Under the pieces are notes generated by a model that ran no database searches, was not told the DNA's origin, and saw nothing but the letters and a program-made list of their open reading frames with translations. The position numbers and the translations under genes were made by a program. Of a stretch of DNA of 20,776 nt, positions 6,953 through 14,780 are shown one piece after another. This DNA comes from JAGOLU01 sp964542665 (GTDB taxonomy: Bacteria; Patescibacteriota; Microgenomatia; UBA1406; GWC2-37-13): positions 1 through 20,776 of the forward strand of contig CAZIUF010000017.1 of the NCBI GenBank assembly GCA_964542665.1. The letters are read 5' to 3'. Position 1 is the first letter of the stretch. Each line of letters starts with the position of its first letter.

Positions 6953-8236
6953 GTGACCACACAAACTTTTCCTCTGTCCTTCACACCCGGGGCCAATCCT
7001 GCTCAGTTGAGTGGTGCGGACATCGCATATGTCCAGAAACTCACAGCTATTGCTCGAGATACCCCCTATACGTCGCTAGAGTGCTCCGTATCGCTCTCTT
7101 TCGACAAGGGTATCATAGATCAAACGCAGGCACTTTATCAAAAAATATCGTCCGCGCACCCCCTCAAATACGTGGTAGTCATCGGGATTGGCGGGTCAAA
7201 CCTAGGCACACTCGCTGTGTACGATGCCTTGTGCGGGCTGGACGATAGGTATGGGTCGCAGACATCACGCCCACGTCTGTTTGCGCTCGACACCGTTCAT
7301 GATGCGACTGTCGACCATCTGTGTAAACACCTTGTGGGAAGTATGACTCACAAGGATGACGTGATCATCTGTGTCGTCAGCAAATCAGGAAATACCACTG
7401 AGACGATGGCAAATGCAAATATTTTGATACAGGAGCTTGAGTCCCGATTTGGACCCGTCAGCGATCGAGTAGTGGCTATCACTGATCCTGGCAGTGCATT
7501 TCATGCCCACGCAATGAGTCATCAATATCATGTCCTGACGCTCCCCAAAAATGTCGGGGGGAGGTATAGTGTGTTTTCTGCAGTTGGCGTGTTTCCACTC
7601 CTCTGCCTTGGATTGGATGCCGAGGGGTTGCTCCGCGGAGCACAGAGCGCGATGAATGATCTCACCTCTCCTGCACCTATTGCAGTCAGCGCATACCAAG
7701 ATATCAAGGCTGCGTACGATGCGCATCTAGCGATCCATGATCTGTTTTTGTTTGATCCTCGACTCGAGACCATGGGTAAGTGGTATCGACAACTCCTGGC
7801 CGAAAGTCTAGGTAAAGAAGGTAAGGGGCTCCTTCCCACCGTCTCCATCGGCTCGACCGATCTCCACTCTGTCGCACAGCTCTATCTTGGTGGGCCCAAC
7901 AATCGATTTACGTCGTTTGTCTGGGTTGAGCAAGAAACCGGATGTGTGATCGATTCAAATCCTTCACTCGCTCTGGTTGAGAACTTGGGTGGGAAAAGCC
8001 TCAGCACTATATATCACGCTATATATGAGGGAACGCGGGCAGCATATACAAAAACAGGGCGGATGCACGATGCATTTCACTTCTCTACTTTGAATGCTGA
8101 AAGCGTTGGTTACTGGATGCAGTCGGCGATGGTGTGGACCATGATGCTGGGAAACCATATGGGCGTCAATGCGTTTGACCAACCACAGGTAGAGGTATAT
8201 AAAAGCGTCACCCGATCAATACTCAGTCAACCATGA
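6953..8236 (+). CDS. pgi: Glucose-6-phosphate isomerase
   Basis: It interconverts glucose-6-phosphate and fructose-6-phosphate in glycolysis or gluconeogenesis. Counting from the GTG start, the sugar-isomerase motifs are VIGIGGSNLG (77-86), SKSGNTTET (143-151) and GGRYSVFSAVG (202-212). The catalytic regions are LLAESLGKEGKG (281-292, with the active Glu), GSTDLHSVAQ (300-309, with the His) and NAFDQPQVEVYK (406-417, with the C-terminal Lys). The 427 residues match the compact bacterial form. The frame is open from a TTG at 6890, but that would overlap the start of the divergent UbiA gene, so I choose GTG 6953. The stop overlaps the ATG of the next gene by 4 bases (ATGA), indicating translational coupling. 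Confidence 0.93.
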   Translation: MTTQTFPLSFTPGANPAQLSGADIAYVQKLTAIARDTPYTSLECSVSLSFDKGIIDQTQALYQKISSAHPLKYVVVIGIGGSNLGTLAVYDALCGLDDRYGSQTSRPRLFALDTVHDATVDHLCKHLVGSMTHKDDVIICVVSKSGNTTETMANANILIQELESRFGPVSDRVVAITDPGSAFHAHAMSHQYHVLTLPKNVGGRYSVFSAVGVFPLLCLGLDAEGLLRGAQSAMNDLTSPAPIAVSAYQDIKAAYDAHLAIHDLFLFDPRLETMGKWYRQLLAESLGKEGKGLLPTVSIGSTDLHSVAQLYLGGPNNRFTSFVWVEQETGCVIDSNPSLALVENLGGKSLSTIYHAIYEGTRAAYTKTGRMHDAFHFSTLNAESVGYWMQSAMVWTMMLGNHMGVNAFDQPQVEVYKSVTRSILSQP

Positions 8237-8979
8237 ATACCCCCCTCAGACAAGCCAGCGGCTCGCTCTCACTCGTTACATACAACGTGCAGTTTAATAG
8301 AGCTCTACCAGAGGTCGAAAGGATCGTTAAAAAATATGCTCCAGATGTGATCTGTCTGCAAGAGGTTAATCTAGGGAAGCGTCATCTGTATGAGCCACTC
8401 TTTCCAGGCTACATACTTGCCGCTACTTCAAATTCCTTCTATCGGCTGGGGAAAACATTTGGGCTTGCAACTTTTTACCGTCTTGATCGATTTTATCAGA
8501 TGGGGTCAAAGAGTATTTTTTTGCCCCGGACATACTATGAACTGCTTGTTTCTCTGCTCACCTGGCGGGGACCTCGCACGGCCCTCAGAACTGATTTGGT
8601 GACGCGTGACACCATGCATAAGATCTCCATCTACAATCTCCATCTCACCGCGCTCGTTGCGACTAACAAAGCGCGGAACAAACAACTCCGGGAAACGTTT
8701 GAGGATCTTGAACTACATACAACCGATGCAGCCATCGTTCTCGGTGATTTTAATTATCCATTTCGAAAACGCGGACTCGAAAGGATTTCACGAGCGCATG
8801 GGCTCTCAGAAGCAACTGAAGGGGTTCTTTTTACCTGGAAGATGAATTTCCTTCTCTGGAAATTGCGCTGGAAGTTCGACTTTGTGTTGTATAAAAACAT
8901 CGTTGCTGAAAGGTCACAACGTTTGGATGAGTATCGTGCCTCAGATCATTTTCCGGTGCTTACCCGATTTCAGCTGTAG
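8233..8979 (+). CDS. Endonuclease/exonuclease/phosphatase family protein
   Basis: This 248-residue metal-dependent phosphoesterase has the fold shared by DNase I, exonuclease III and inositol-phosphate phosphatases. The active-site set is complete: TYNVQ with Asn18, LQEVN with Glu44, NLHLTA with His137, GDFNYP with Asp172 and Asn174, FDFVLY with Asp216, and SDHFP (237-241). There is no signal peptide, so it is likely cytoplasmic. The substrate cannot be read from the sequence; it lacks the length and DNA-binding insertions of typical ExoIII. Its ATG overlaps the pgi stop as ATGA, so it is probably the second gene of a two-gene operon. It converges on the FAD oxidoreductase gene with a 9-bp gap and no terminator in between. 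Confidence 0.88.
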   Translation: MNTPLRQASGSLSLVTYNVQFNRALPEVERIVKKYAPDVICLQEVNLGKRHLYEPLFPGYILAATSNSFYRLGKTFGLATFYRLDRFYQMGSKSIFLPRTYYELLVSLLTWRGPRTALRTDLVTRDTMHKISIYNLHLTALVATNKARNKQLRETFEDLELHTTDAAIVLGDFNYPFRKRGLERISRAHGLSEATEGVLFTWKMNFLLWKLRWKFDFVLYKNIVAERSQRLDEYRASDHFPVLTRFQL

Positions 8980-8988
8980 TGCTTCCGT

Positions 8989-10326
8989 TCAGTTGTTCCT
9001 GATTACGCCTGTTAAGATCATTCGTGCTGCTTTGTTACCGAGTTGTACCGCGTAATTGGTGCCACGATCATAAGGATACGTCATGTCGAGGTTCGCGATG
9101 ATGAATCCTGGGGTACTGGTCACAAAGTCTGGTCTGTTTTGGATAAATGTCGCGTCAAAGATCGGTTGGGCATAGGGTGCCTTGAAGTGATAGATCTTGT
9201 GGATTTGAAAAGGCGATGGGTGCAGTTTTTGTAGATGTGGCATATAGAGCGCAAGCGTCTCTTCTGCGGACATGCTTAAAAGGCGATCGCCGTCATCGAT
9301 ATAGTTACCTATATAGAGTAAGTGGTGACCGTTGTACTTTTCTTTGTCCATATAGTTCGTGTGCTGCACCAAGACTAGGCCCGGGATAGTTTCGGTACAA
9401 AGCGATAGCCAGTAGGTATCCTTCAGGATGGGCACGTCTGTTTCGACAACGAGAGTGGTTGCCCATAGATATTGCAACCTTTTGAATCGTTCGATTTCTG
9501 TCGTGGCCAGAACCGAACTACACGCCTTGTTCAACACCGGAGTGGGAAGCGTTGAGATGACCTGATTACTGGTGAGGGGGCCGTCTATACCCGATACCGT
9601 AACGCTAAACCCATCTGGGGTTTTCACTAATGAATCAATGTTGGCGCCTGCGTGGAGCACCACTCCCCCGTCCTGGAGTTTGCCAACAAGTATGTCAACG
9701 AGATGTTGAAAGCCTCCGCTCGGATACCCGAGCGATGGACTGCGCTTTTTGATTCTGGTCCAGATAAATGAGGCAAGTATTTTTTCCGCATATTTACCGT
9801 ATTTTTTCTTCATGATGCTGCCGAACATCGTCTGGTAGGCCCGATCCCCCGCTGTCTTGTGCATAAACTCGATCAGGGTTTGTGACTCGTAAATACGGGA
9901 AATAAAGGGAGATAGTTTGAGGAAAAAAAGCGTTGCACCAAACCTAAGCCTATCAAAAAGCGAGAGAAGAGGAAACCTGAGTAGGTCAATTGGGGTGTCT
10001 ACTCGAAATGTCTTGAGCGCGCCATCGACTTCGTATAGACTCGACGTTGAGGGCGAGCGAAACAGCATCTCTACCCCAAGCTCCCGAGCAAGGTCTAAAA
10101 AGTCTGTGTCGCTCGCAAACAGGTGATGGTATGCGTACTCGAGTGGCCACTCCCATCTATCACCATAAAATCCTTGGGCTAGACCCCCAAAAAATAGGCT
10201 TTTTTCGATGAGCACAACCCGTTTTTTTGCTTGAGTGAGACGATACGCAGCAACGAGGCCGGTGATCCCTCCACCGAGAATGGCCACATCGAAGTCAGGA
10301 TTTGAGGCCGTCTTTTTTTCTTGCAT
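8989..10326 (-). CDS. FAD-dependent oxidoreductase (protoporphyrinogen-oxidase / amine-oxidase-like)
   Basis: This 445-residue flavoprotein belongs to the NAD(P)/FAD-dependent amine-oxidase superfamily. The Rossmann motif is DVAILGGGITGLVAAYRL (13-30), with Glu41 closing the ribose site and GGLA at 47-50. Mid-protein residues YPSGGFQHLVDIL match the substrate-domain entry of the protoporphyrinogen-oxidase / phytoene-desaturase group. Near the C-terminus IANLDMTYPYDRGTNYAVQLG is the second FAD-contact region. No membrane segment is obvious. The gene starts 18 bp after the stop of the AI-2E gene; a TAAGGA lies there but 15 nt from the ATG, so the two form an operon. Related proteins often sit near glycan or lipid genes; no haem pathway gene is present here, so a haem role is not supported. 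Confidence 0.85.
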   Translation of the reverse strand: MQEKKTASNPDFDVAILGGGITGLVAAYRLTQAKKRVVLIEKSLFFGGLAQGFYGDRWEWPLEYAYHHLFASDTDFLDLARELGVEMLFRSPSTSSLYEVDGALKTFRVDTPIDLLRFPLLSLFDRLRFGATLFFLKLSPFISRIYESQTLIEFMHKTAGDRAYQTMFGSIMKKKYGKYAEKILASFIWTRIKKRSPSLGYPSGGFQHLVDILVGKLQDGGVVLHAGANIDSLVKTPDGFSVTVSGIDGPLTSNQVISTLPTPVLNKACSSVLATTEIERFKRLQYLWATTLVVETDVPILKDTYWLSLCTETIPGLVLVQHTNYMDKEKYNGHHLLYIGNYIDDGDRLLSMSAEETLALYMPHLQKLHPSPFQIHKIYHFKAPYAQPIFDATFIQNRPDFVTSTPGFIIANLDMTYPYDRGTNYAVQLGNKAARMILTGVIRNN

Positions 10327-10344
10327 ATTTACCGTATTATTTCC

Positions 10345-11322
10345 TTATTTCTTTTTTTGGGCGAGCGGATCCAAAACAAGTGTTTGGACACAGAGGTAGG
10401 TGGGAACGGCCAAAAGTACCCCAAGTGGCCCGGCGAGCCGTAGTCCAAAGAATATGCAAAGCATGGTGACTATTGGTTTGATGCCTACTGCTTTTTTCAT
10501 GACATACGGGACGAGAAAGTTGCCCTCAAGCTGTTGAACGATGATGCTCCAGATGAGCGCAGCAAACCCAAAGAAGGGGGAGACCGAAAAACCAATGAGT
10601 GTAGCGGGTATCGCGGCAATGGTGGGTCCGATATTTGGCACCGCTTCGAGAAGGCCGGCAAGTACGGCAAGAGGGAGTGCGTATTTAAGACCAATGATGG
10701 AAAAACCAATATATGACGCCATACCAACCACCAACATCAACGTTAGTTCACCCCAAAACCACGAGGCGAGGCGACTCTCTGTTCGCAAGAGCGCACTTTC
10801 TATTTTTTCAAGTGTTTCTGGTTTCACATAGTTCTCAATCAAGTTACGAATCAAAAACTCATCTGAAAGGAAGTAAAATCCAAACACGCTCGTGGTGACC
10901 ACAAAAATAGTGTTGCTAAAGATGTTGCTGATGATGCCAAATAGTTGTCTTGGAATATCGGGTAGATACTGCGACATCTCCTGAAGACGGATCGTGCGGA
11001 GAATGTCTGGGTTCATGTGAGCGAGAGTGGTGGGGAGGTTCTCGATAAACAGCGTGGTTTCTTTGATGATTGGCGGGATAATTGTGCCCATAATGACACT
11101 CAGGGCAAAGACAAACACAAGATACACGATGGCCGTTGCAAGAGGCCGCTTGACTCTTTTTTGGTGATGCAAGTAGTTTACCGCGGGGCGCAACGCACTC
11201 ATAATAATAAATGCAATGAAGATGGAAAAAAGAACGTCGACGTTGGTCCAGAGCAAGTAGGCGGAAAGGGGAATCAAGAAGACCTTAAGGATTGTTTTTG
11301 TAGATATATTTATAGTGCGCAT
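10345..11322 (-). CDS. AI-2E family transporter (UPF0118 membrane protein)
   Basis: This polytopic inner-membrane protein of the AI-2E/TqsA/PerM family, typically with eight segments, has 325 residues, near family length. Hydrophobic pairs lie at the N-terminus, a central soluble stretch follows, and the conserved C-terminal block reads VLAGLLEAVPNIGPTIAAIPA, then IWSIIVQQLEGNFLVPYVMKKAVGIKPI and GPLGVLLAVP. Family members export small molecules or take part in Na+/H+ exchange; the actual substrate is unknown here. I choose the ATG at 11322 instead of an in-frame TTG at 11349, because a -10 box (11337-11342) lies inside that extension. It heads an operon with the FAD oxidoreductase and is divergent from the small membrane-protein gene at 11418. 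Confidence 0.9.
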   Translation of the reverse strand: MRTINISTKTILKVFLIPLSAYLLWTNVDVLFSIFIAFIIMSALRPAVNYLHHQKRVKRPLATAIVYLVFVFALSVIMGTIIPPIIKETTLFIENLPTTLAHMNPDILRTIRLQEMSQYLPDIPRQLFGIISNIFSNTIFVVTTSVFGFYFLSDEFLIRNLIENYVKPETLEKIESALLRTESRLASWFWGELTLMLVVGMASYIGFSIIGLKYALPLAVLAGLLEAVPNIGPTIAAIPATLIGFSVSPFFGFAALIWSIIVQQLEGNFLVPYVMKKAVGIKPIVTMLCIFFGLRLAGPLGVLLAVPTYLCVQTLVLDPLAQKKK

Positions 11323-11336
11323 ATTGGGTGTGTAAT

Positions 11337-11365
11337 AGTATACCACCAAAGGACGCGTCTGCCTA
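11337..11365 (-). promoter_or_regulatory. Candidate promoter of the AI-2E transporter gene
   Basis: Minus-strand TAGGCA (11360-11365, 4/6) and TATACT (11337-11342, 5/6) are 17 bp apart. The predicted start near 11330 gives a leader of about 8 nt and no Shine-Dalgarno site. Confidence 0.45.
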
Positions 11366-11372
11366 TTTTGAG

Positions 11373-11401
11373 TTGACAGCCTTTTCTAAAGCGACTAGGA
11401 T
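11373..11401 (+). promoter_or_regulatory. Candidate promoter of the small membrane-protein gene
   Basis: A perfect TTGACA (11373-11378) lies 17 bp before TAGGAT (11396-11401, 4/6). The predicted start near 11408 leaves about 10 nt before the ATG at 11418, without a Shine-Dalgarno site. It lies back-to-back with the AI-2E promoter, 7 bp apart. Confidence 0.5.
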
Positions 11402-11417
11402 GTATAGATAGAATCTT

Positions 11418-11939
11418 ATGGATGAATCCTCCGATCAGGTGTTGTTTTCGTGGACCGCCCCTTTGCGCCCATTTAAAAAGCGCTCAGGTGGTTTATTGCG
11501 TTTTTTTCTCGCGCTTGCCCTACTGGTTTCGGCCATGGTCTTTTTCTTTGGTGATATGGTCACGCTGCTTCCAATTTGGGCGCTCTTGTTCCTATTTTAC
11601 GTATTTGCAATCACCCCCCCTCCACAGGTTGAGTCACGTCTCACCCGTTTTGGAGTAGAAAGCGCGGGGATACTGATCCGTTGGGACATACTTTCGCATT
11701 ACTACTTTATCAATCGATTGGGCTACGATATATTGGTGCTAGTGACGCAGGGTCCGTACTTTGGCCATCGGTACCTCGTGGTTCCCTCAAACGAGGTAAA
11801 ACAAAGCATCATCGACGTTGTTGGAAAGCGCTTAATGTTTTTGAGTAAGCCACCACGGACGCTTACTGACAGGTTGATTGAGGTGTTTTCGCGACTTGTC
11901 CCCGAGGATGTTCCCGTCACAACCCAGCAGCCTGTCTGA
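11418..11939 (+). CDS. Unrecognised two-helix membrane protein with a C-terminal soluble domain
   Basis: This 173-residue protein is not assigned to a family. Residues 1-25 are polar with a basic patch before the membrane, two hydrophobic segments lie at about 27-44 and 48-65, and PPPQ (67-70) ends the second. The remaining 100 residues look soluble and alternate beta-type strands (GILIRWDILSHYYFINRLG, ILVLVTQ, RYLVVPS) with a helix (NEVKQSIIDVVGKRL). This resembles small bacterial membrane-linked PH-like or YcxB-like domains, but I cannot confirm it. Its 3' end overlaps the 3' end of the convergent PIN gene by 23 bp. Its own promoter has a perfect -35 box. Confidence 0.7.
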   Translation: MDESSDQVLFSWTAPLRPFKKRSGGLLRFFLALALLVSAMVFFFGDMVTLLPIWALLFLFYVFAITPPPQVESRLTRFGVESAGILIRWDILSHYYFINRLGYDILVLVTQGPYFGHRYLVVPSNEVKQSIIDVVGKRLMFLSKPPRTLTDRLIEVFSRLVPEDVPVTTQQPV

Positions 11940-12534
11940 TTGCATGACCAAATACTGCGCCTGACATTTCTACTACGCCAAGTTTTTGTCCCCACAAGGC
12001 AACGCCTTCATCTGCAGTGATCAGTGCTGCTTTCTCGTGGAGAGCCAACATGATGAGCCCAAAGTCGGCTGAGCTGTCAAGATAACCGGTACGCGTGGCG
12101 TTGCGGTATCTCGATCGCAAGGATTCCTTGGGTTGTTGCAGGGATTTTTGAATATCTATCCGTGAGGCGAGAGGTTTGTTGTGAGCTGATTCCACGGCCC
12201 TAATAAGTGTTTCGTCTGCGATATGTAGTCCATCTCCCGATCGCTTTCTGCCCTCGCTAATGAATTGGTCAAAAACCATAGCGGGAATGGTCATTTCTCC
12301 AAGTGGGGGAGTTTTGATGGAAACTTTTGGGAGGAAAGAGTGTAGCACGGCCTTGTCTTTTACCTCAAACATGCTCTCCATCTCAGCCACTATGGCTGGT
12401 GTCATCAAATATACAATTGAGGGCGTGTTTGTTTGTGCTTTTGACAGGAGATCCATGACTTCGAGAGGGTTTTTACCCAAATCAACCCCTATTTCAAAAG
12501 AGAAAAAGATATTGGTATCGAGACAAAATTTCAT
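11917..12534 (-). CDS. PIN-domain protein of the RNA ligase partner type (UPF0278-like)
   Basis: This 205-residue protein has a PIN nuclease layout: Asp6 in CLDTN, Glu51 in PAIVAEMESM, Asp157 in SSADFGLIMLAL and Asp175 in ITADEG, the four acidic residues that bind metal in PIN enzymes. The C-terminal block LITADEGVALWGQKLG, the FDQFISEGRKRSGDGLHIADE stretch and the SLRSRYRNA segment match my memory of the archaeal MJ1548-like 'RNA ligase partner' family, found beside an ATP-dependent RNA ligase in archaea. No RNA ligase gene is visible in this window. No antitoxin-like small gene precedes it, so a VapC toxin is less likely. A TATACT box ends 6 nt before the ATG, predicting a leaderless mRNA. 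An RNA-processing nuclease is the likely role. Confidence 0.75.
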   Translation of the reverse strand: MKFCLDTNIFFSFEIGVDLGKNPLEVMDLLSKAQTNTPSIVYLMTPAIVAEMESMFEVKDKAVLHSFLPKVSIKTPPLGEMTIPAMVFDQFISEGRKRSGDGLHIADETLIRAVESAHNKPLASRIDIQKSLQQPKESLRSRYRNATRTGYLDSSADFGLIMLALHEKAALITADEGVALWGQKLGVVEMSGAVFGHAIRQAAGL

Positions 12535-12540
12535 AGTGAT

Positions 12541-12546
12541 AGTATA
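12541..12546 (-). promoter_or_regulatory. -10 box at leaderless distance for the PIN gene
   Basis: Minus-strand TATACT (5/6) is separated from the ATG at 12534 by 6 nt, so the predicted start is the A of the ATG itself. The -35 region is weak (TCCACT at 16 bp, 3/6). Confidence 0.4.
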
Positions 12547-12622
12547 ACGCGAAAGTGATTAGAGTGGAGGGGTCGGGAATACTGCGGTATATCCGCGGGA
12601 ATTGTCCGCTTCTGGTTTGTAC

Positions 12623-12687
12623 TTGAATTTATCGTCTTTATACGGTAACATAGGGCCAAATATGTATGGTATATCCATACTAAGGAG
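12623..12687 (+). promoter_or_regulatory. Promoter, leader hairpin and strong ribosome binding site of the S1 gene
   Basis: TTGAAT (12623-12628) and TAACAT (12646-12651) are 17 bp apart, each 4/6. The predicted start near 12658 gives a leader of about 38 nt. It contains a perfect 6-bp hairpin GTATGG-tatat-CCATAC (12664-12680) and, 1 nt later, AAGGAG (12682-12687), 8 nt before the ATG. The hairpin next to the Shine-Dalgarno could be a translational control site, perhaps for self-regulation as known for S1 in other bacteria; that is inference. Confidence 0.55.
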
Positions 12688-12695
12688 ATTTCTCT

Positions 12696-13775
12696 ATGGC
12701 AAAAAAAACCCAAACCCCCTCTAACTCGATCATGTCTCAGCTTCTCGGAGGACAAGCGAAAAAGTCACCTACACTCCAAAAAAATACTGAAATCGACGCC
12801 AAGATTGTAAGTCTTGCAAAAAACAACATTTTGTTTGACCTCGGTGGCAAGGCACTTGCCGTACTCGGTGACCGTGAAACCAGAGAGATTGGCACCTACT
12901 TGCCCTACTTGCAGGTTGGCGAATCCATACTCGTTCGGGTGATTTCACCTGAGAGCAAGGATGGCTATCCTGTTGTTTCGCTTTCTAAGTTCTTCGATAC
13001 CGGGAAGTGGAAGATTTTGATTGATAAAAAAGCCGCAGAAGAAACAATCGACGTGATCTGTGGTGATTATGGAAAAGGCGGATTGTTTGTGGACTTCATG
13101 GGCGTGCGAGGCGTGATTCCAAAGATACAGCTTGTCGCAGAGCATATGGCAAGCCCAGAGAAATTGACTGGTCAACGAATCAAAGTAAAGGTGCTTGAAG
13201 TCGACGAGGTAAAAAACAGACTTGTTGTCTCAGAAAAAGCCGTGCACAGCAGCATGAGCAACAAAGAGCTTGAAAAACAATTTGCTGAGATAGAAGTGGG
13301 CAAATCATATGACGCTCTCGTCTTGGGCACGTCTGAGTTTGGAATATTCTGTGAGGTCCATGGAATAGAGGGACTCATCCACATCTCCGAGATCTCATGG
13401 GAAAAGGTGCATGATGCGAGTTTGTTCGTCCAAAATGGCGAAACGGTTCCAGTCTTCGTAGTTGAAAAAAACCAAACCGACATGAAGCTCAATCTTTCGC
13501 TCAAGAGGCTTACGCTTGATCCATGGGGCAACATCGAAGAAACCTATCCAAAAGACAAGCTCATTGACGGAGAAGTTGTCCGCAAGGAACGCTACGGATA
13601 CTTTGTGCGGCTGGCGCCCGGCATCGAGGGTCTCATCCATATTTCAAAGCTTCGTGGTAACGAAAATCTCAATGTTGGCCAAAAAGTTCAGGTTTACGTT
13701 GAACGCATCAACACTCCTGAAAGACGCATGAGTCTCGTTTTGCCAGATGGTCAGAAACCGGTTCTCTATCGGTAA
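12696..13775 (+). CDS. rpsA: Four-domain S1 RNA-binding protein, 30S ribosomal protein S1-like
   Basis: The 359 residues hold four S1 (OB-fold) RNA-binding domains: about 31-98 (degenerate), 116-182, 202-270 and 289-348. Repeats three and four carry the classic FG-F or YGYFV strand and the EGLIHISE / EGLIHISKL turn. E. coli S1 has six domains and about 557 residues; four-domain, 350-400-residue forms occur in Firmicutes and in reduced genomes. In the ribosome S1 helps mRNA binding during initiation. The gene has its own promoter, a strong Shine-Dalgarno site and a strong terminator, fitting a highly expressed single gene. It could instead be a YpfD-like S1 paralogue; the window alone does not decide. 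Basic N-terminal residues MAKKTQTPSN precede the first domain. Confidence 0.8.
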   Translation: MAKKTQTPSNSIMSQLLGGQAKKSPTLQKNTEIDAKIVSLAKNNILFDLGGKALAVLGDRETREIGTYLPYLQVGESILVRVISPESKDGYPVVSLSKFFDTGKWKILIDKKAAEETIDVICGDYGKGGLFVDFMGVRGVIPKIQLVAEHMASPEKLTGQRIKVKVLEVDEVKNRLVVSEKAVHSSMSNKELEKQFAEIEVGKSYDALVLGTSEFGIFCEVHGIEGLIHISEISWEKVHDASLFVQNGETVPVFVVEKNQTDMKLNLSLKRLTLDPWGNIEETYPKDKLIDGEVVRKERYGYFVRLAPGIEGLIHISKLRGNENLNVGQKVQVYVERINTPERRMSLVLPDGQKPVLYR

Positions 13776-13797
13776 AACCCTTATTTGCCCTCATCTT

Positions 13798-13826
13798 AAA
13801 ACCCCTCATTCGTGAGGGGTTTTCTT
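13798..13826 (+). terminator. Strong intrinsic terminator after the S1 gene
   Basis: AAAACCCCTCA, a TTCG tetraloop and TGAGGGGTTTT form a perfect 11-bp stem (13798-13823), followed by CTTT. The A-run on the left arm means it could also end transcription from the other strand. It lies 22 bp past the S1 stop codon. It is the only strong terminator in the window. Confidence 0.95.
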
Positions 13827-13890
13827 TAACTAACCCAATCAATGGTGCACGAGCTGATTTGGGTGTCTTTGGTGTTTAGTTTTGCTACAC

Positions 13891-13899
13891 TGTGATACT
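13891..13899 (+). promoter_or_regulatory. Extended -10 box for the PrgI gene
   Basis: TGT-GATACT is an extended -10 (TGn plus 4/6). The predicted start near 13906 leaves 2 nt before the ATG at 13908. There is no recognisable -35 box and no Shine-Dalgarno. An overlapping TACACT at 13886 is an alternative. Confidence 0.35.
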
Positions 13900-13907
13900 G
13901 TCTTCCT

Positions 13908-14738
13908 ATGGAACAACATGCTATACCACGAGATGTAACCGGGTTCAATTTCAAACTGATTGGTTTTATGACCCTGAGGCAGTTTGTCTATCTGATAGTT
14001 GCTGCTTTTGTGGGGTACATACTATTTCTGTCGTCTCCAATAGTTATTTTGGGGCAGATTTCGGGGGTTGCTGTGTTTGGTGTGGGGCTCGTCTTTGCGT
14101 TTGTGCCCGTTAATGATCGTCCGATAGAGGTTTTTGCTAAAAATCTATACGCGAAACTCACCCGACCAACTCAATACTTATATCACAAGTCTGAGCCGCC
14201 ACTTTCGCTCCTTGCGGGGATGTACTATGAGGCCGACCCTCACATCATCTATGCTCATGTTGATAGTAGAGAGAAGCTCGCCTCATACCTTTCACAAAAA
14301 CAAACCGCTCCCACCGATCGCTCCCAAAAAACACATCAAGCTGCTGTCTCGGGCCTTTTACATTCTCAACCCGCACCAAAGCAAATCGTGTCCCGTGTGG
14401 ATGACCATGGTGGGGTGCCGGTGGAGCAAACTGACCAATCAAAACAAGCCCCACAAAGCACAACCCATCCATTTATTAGCGGGTCAGTAACAAATCGCAA
14501 ATACATCCCACTCCCTGGAATACTGCTTTATGTCAGGGATCCGGCTACAAAAAAAACATTGCGCATACTCAAAACAAACCCTCATGGTGTGTTTGCATCT
14601 TTTCACCCCTTACCCTTGGGGGAATATGTGTTCGAAGCGATAGACTCCGCAAAAAACTACGTGTTTGAACCACAAAACATCAACCTGACCAATGAATCAA
14701 ACTCAGTATCGTTCGTTTCTCGAGAGTTACTCTCATGA
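13908..14738 (+). CDS. PrgI-family membrane protein with C-terminal carboxypeptidase-regulatory-like domain
   Basis: The N-terminus matches the PrgI family (PF12666), small membrane proteins that accompany VirB4-like ATPases in type IV secretion clusters: AIPRDVTGFNFKLIGFMTLRQ (5-25) leads into two membrane segments at about 26-42 and 45-66, then VNDRPIEVFAKNL (68-80). PrgI proteins are usually 100-150 residues; here 276. The extra part is a polar Gln/Ser/Pro linker (125-188) and a domain at 190-262 (ISGSVTNRKYIPLPGILLYVRD, then FASFHPLPLGEYVFEAI) with the signature of carboxypeptidase-regulatory or Cna-B-like beta-sandwiches. It is the first gene of the operon with the TraC-like and VirB4-like genes (42-bp and 5-bp gaps). 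I infer a membrane component of a reduced secretion or DNA-transfer machine. Confidence 0.88.
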   Translation: MEQHAIPRDVTGFNFKLIGFMTLRQFVYLIVAAFVGYILFLSSPIVILGQISGVAVFGVGLVFAFVPVNDRPIEVFAKNLYAKLTRPTQYLYHKSEPPLSLLAGMYYEADPHIIYAHVDSREKLASYLSQKQTAPTDRSQKTHQAAVSGLLHSQPAPKQIVSRVDDHGGVPVEQTDQSKQAPQSTTHPFISGSVTNRKYIPLPGILLYVRDPATKKTLRILKTNPHGVFASFHPLPLGEYVFEAIDSAKNYVFEPQNINLTNESNSVSFVSRELLS

Positions 14739-14742
14739 CAAC

Positions 14743-14771
14743 TTGATAGTTGGATCCCTTTTGTATAGCAT
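14743..14771 (+). promoter_or_regulatory. Candidate internal promoter before the TraC-like gene
   Basis: TTGATA (14743-14748, 5/6) and TAGCAT (14766-14771, 4/6) are 17 bp apart. The predicted start near 14778 leaves 3 nt before the ATG at 14781, again leaderless. It sits between the PrgI and TraC-like genes, so the operon may be transcribed from two points. Confidence 0.4.
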
Positions 14772-14780
14772 TGAAACAGT

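Noticed and set aside
11323..11349. TTG start adding nine residues to the AI-2E transporter
   Set aside because: A good -10 box lies inside the extension, so the mRNA would probably begin after the TTG.
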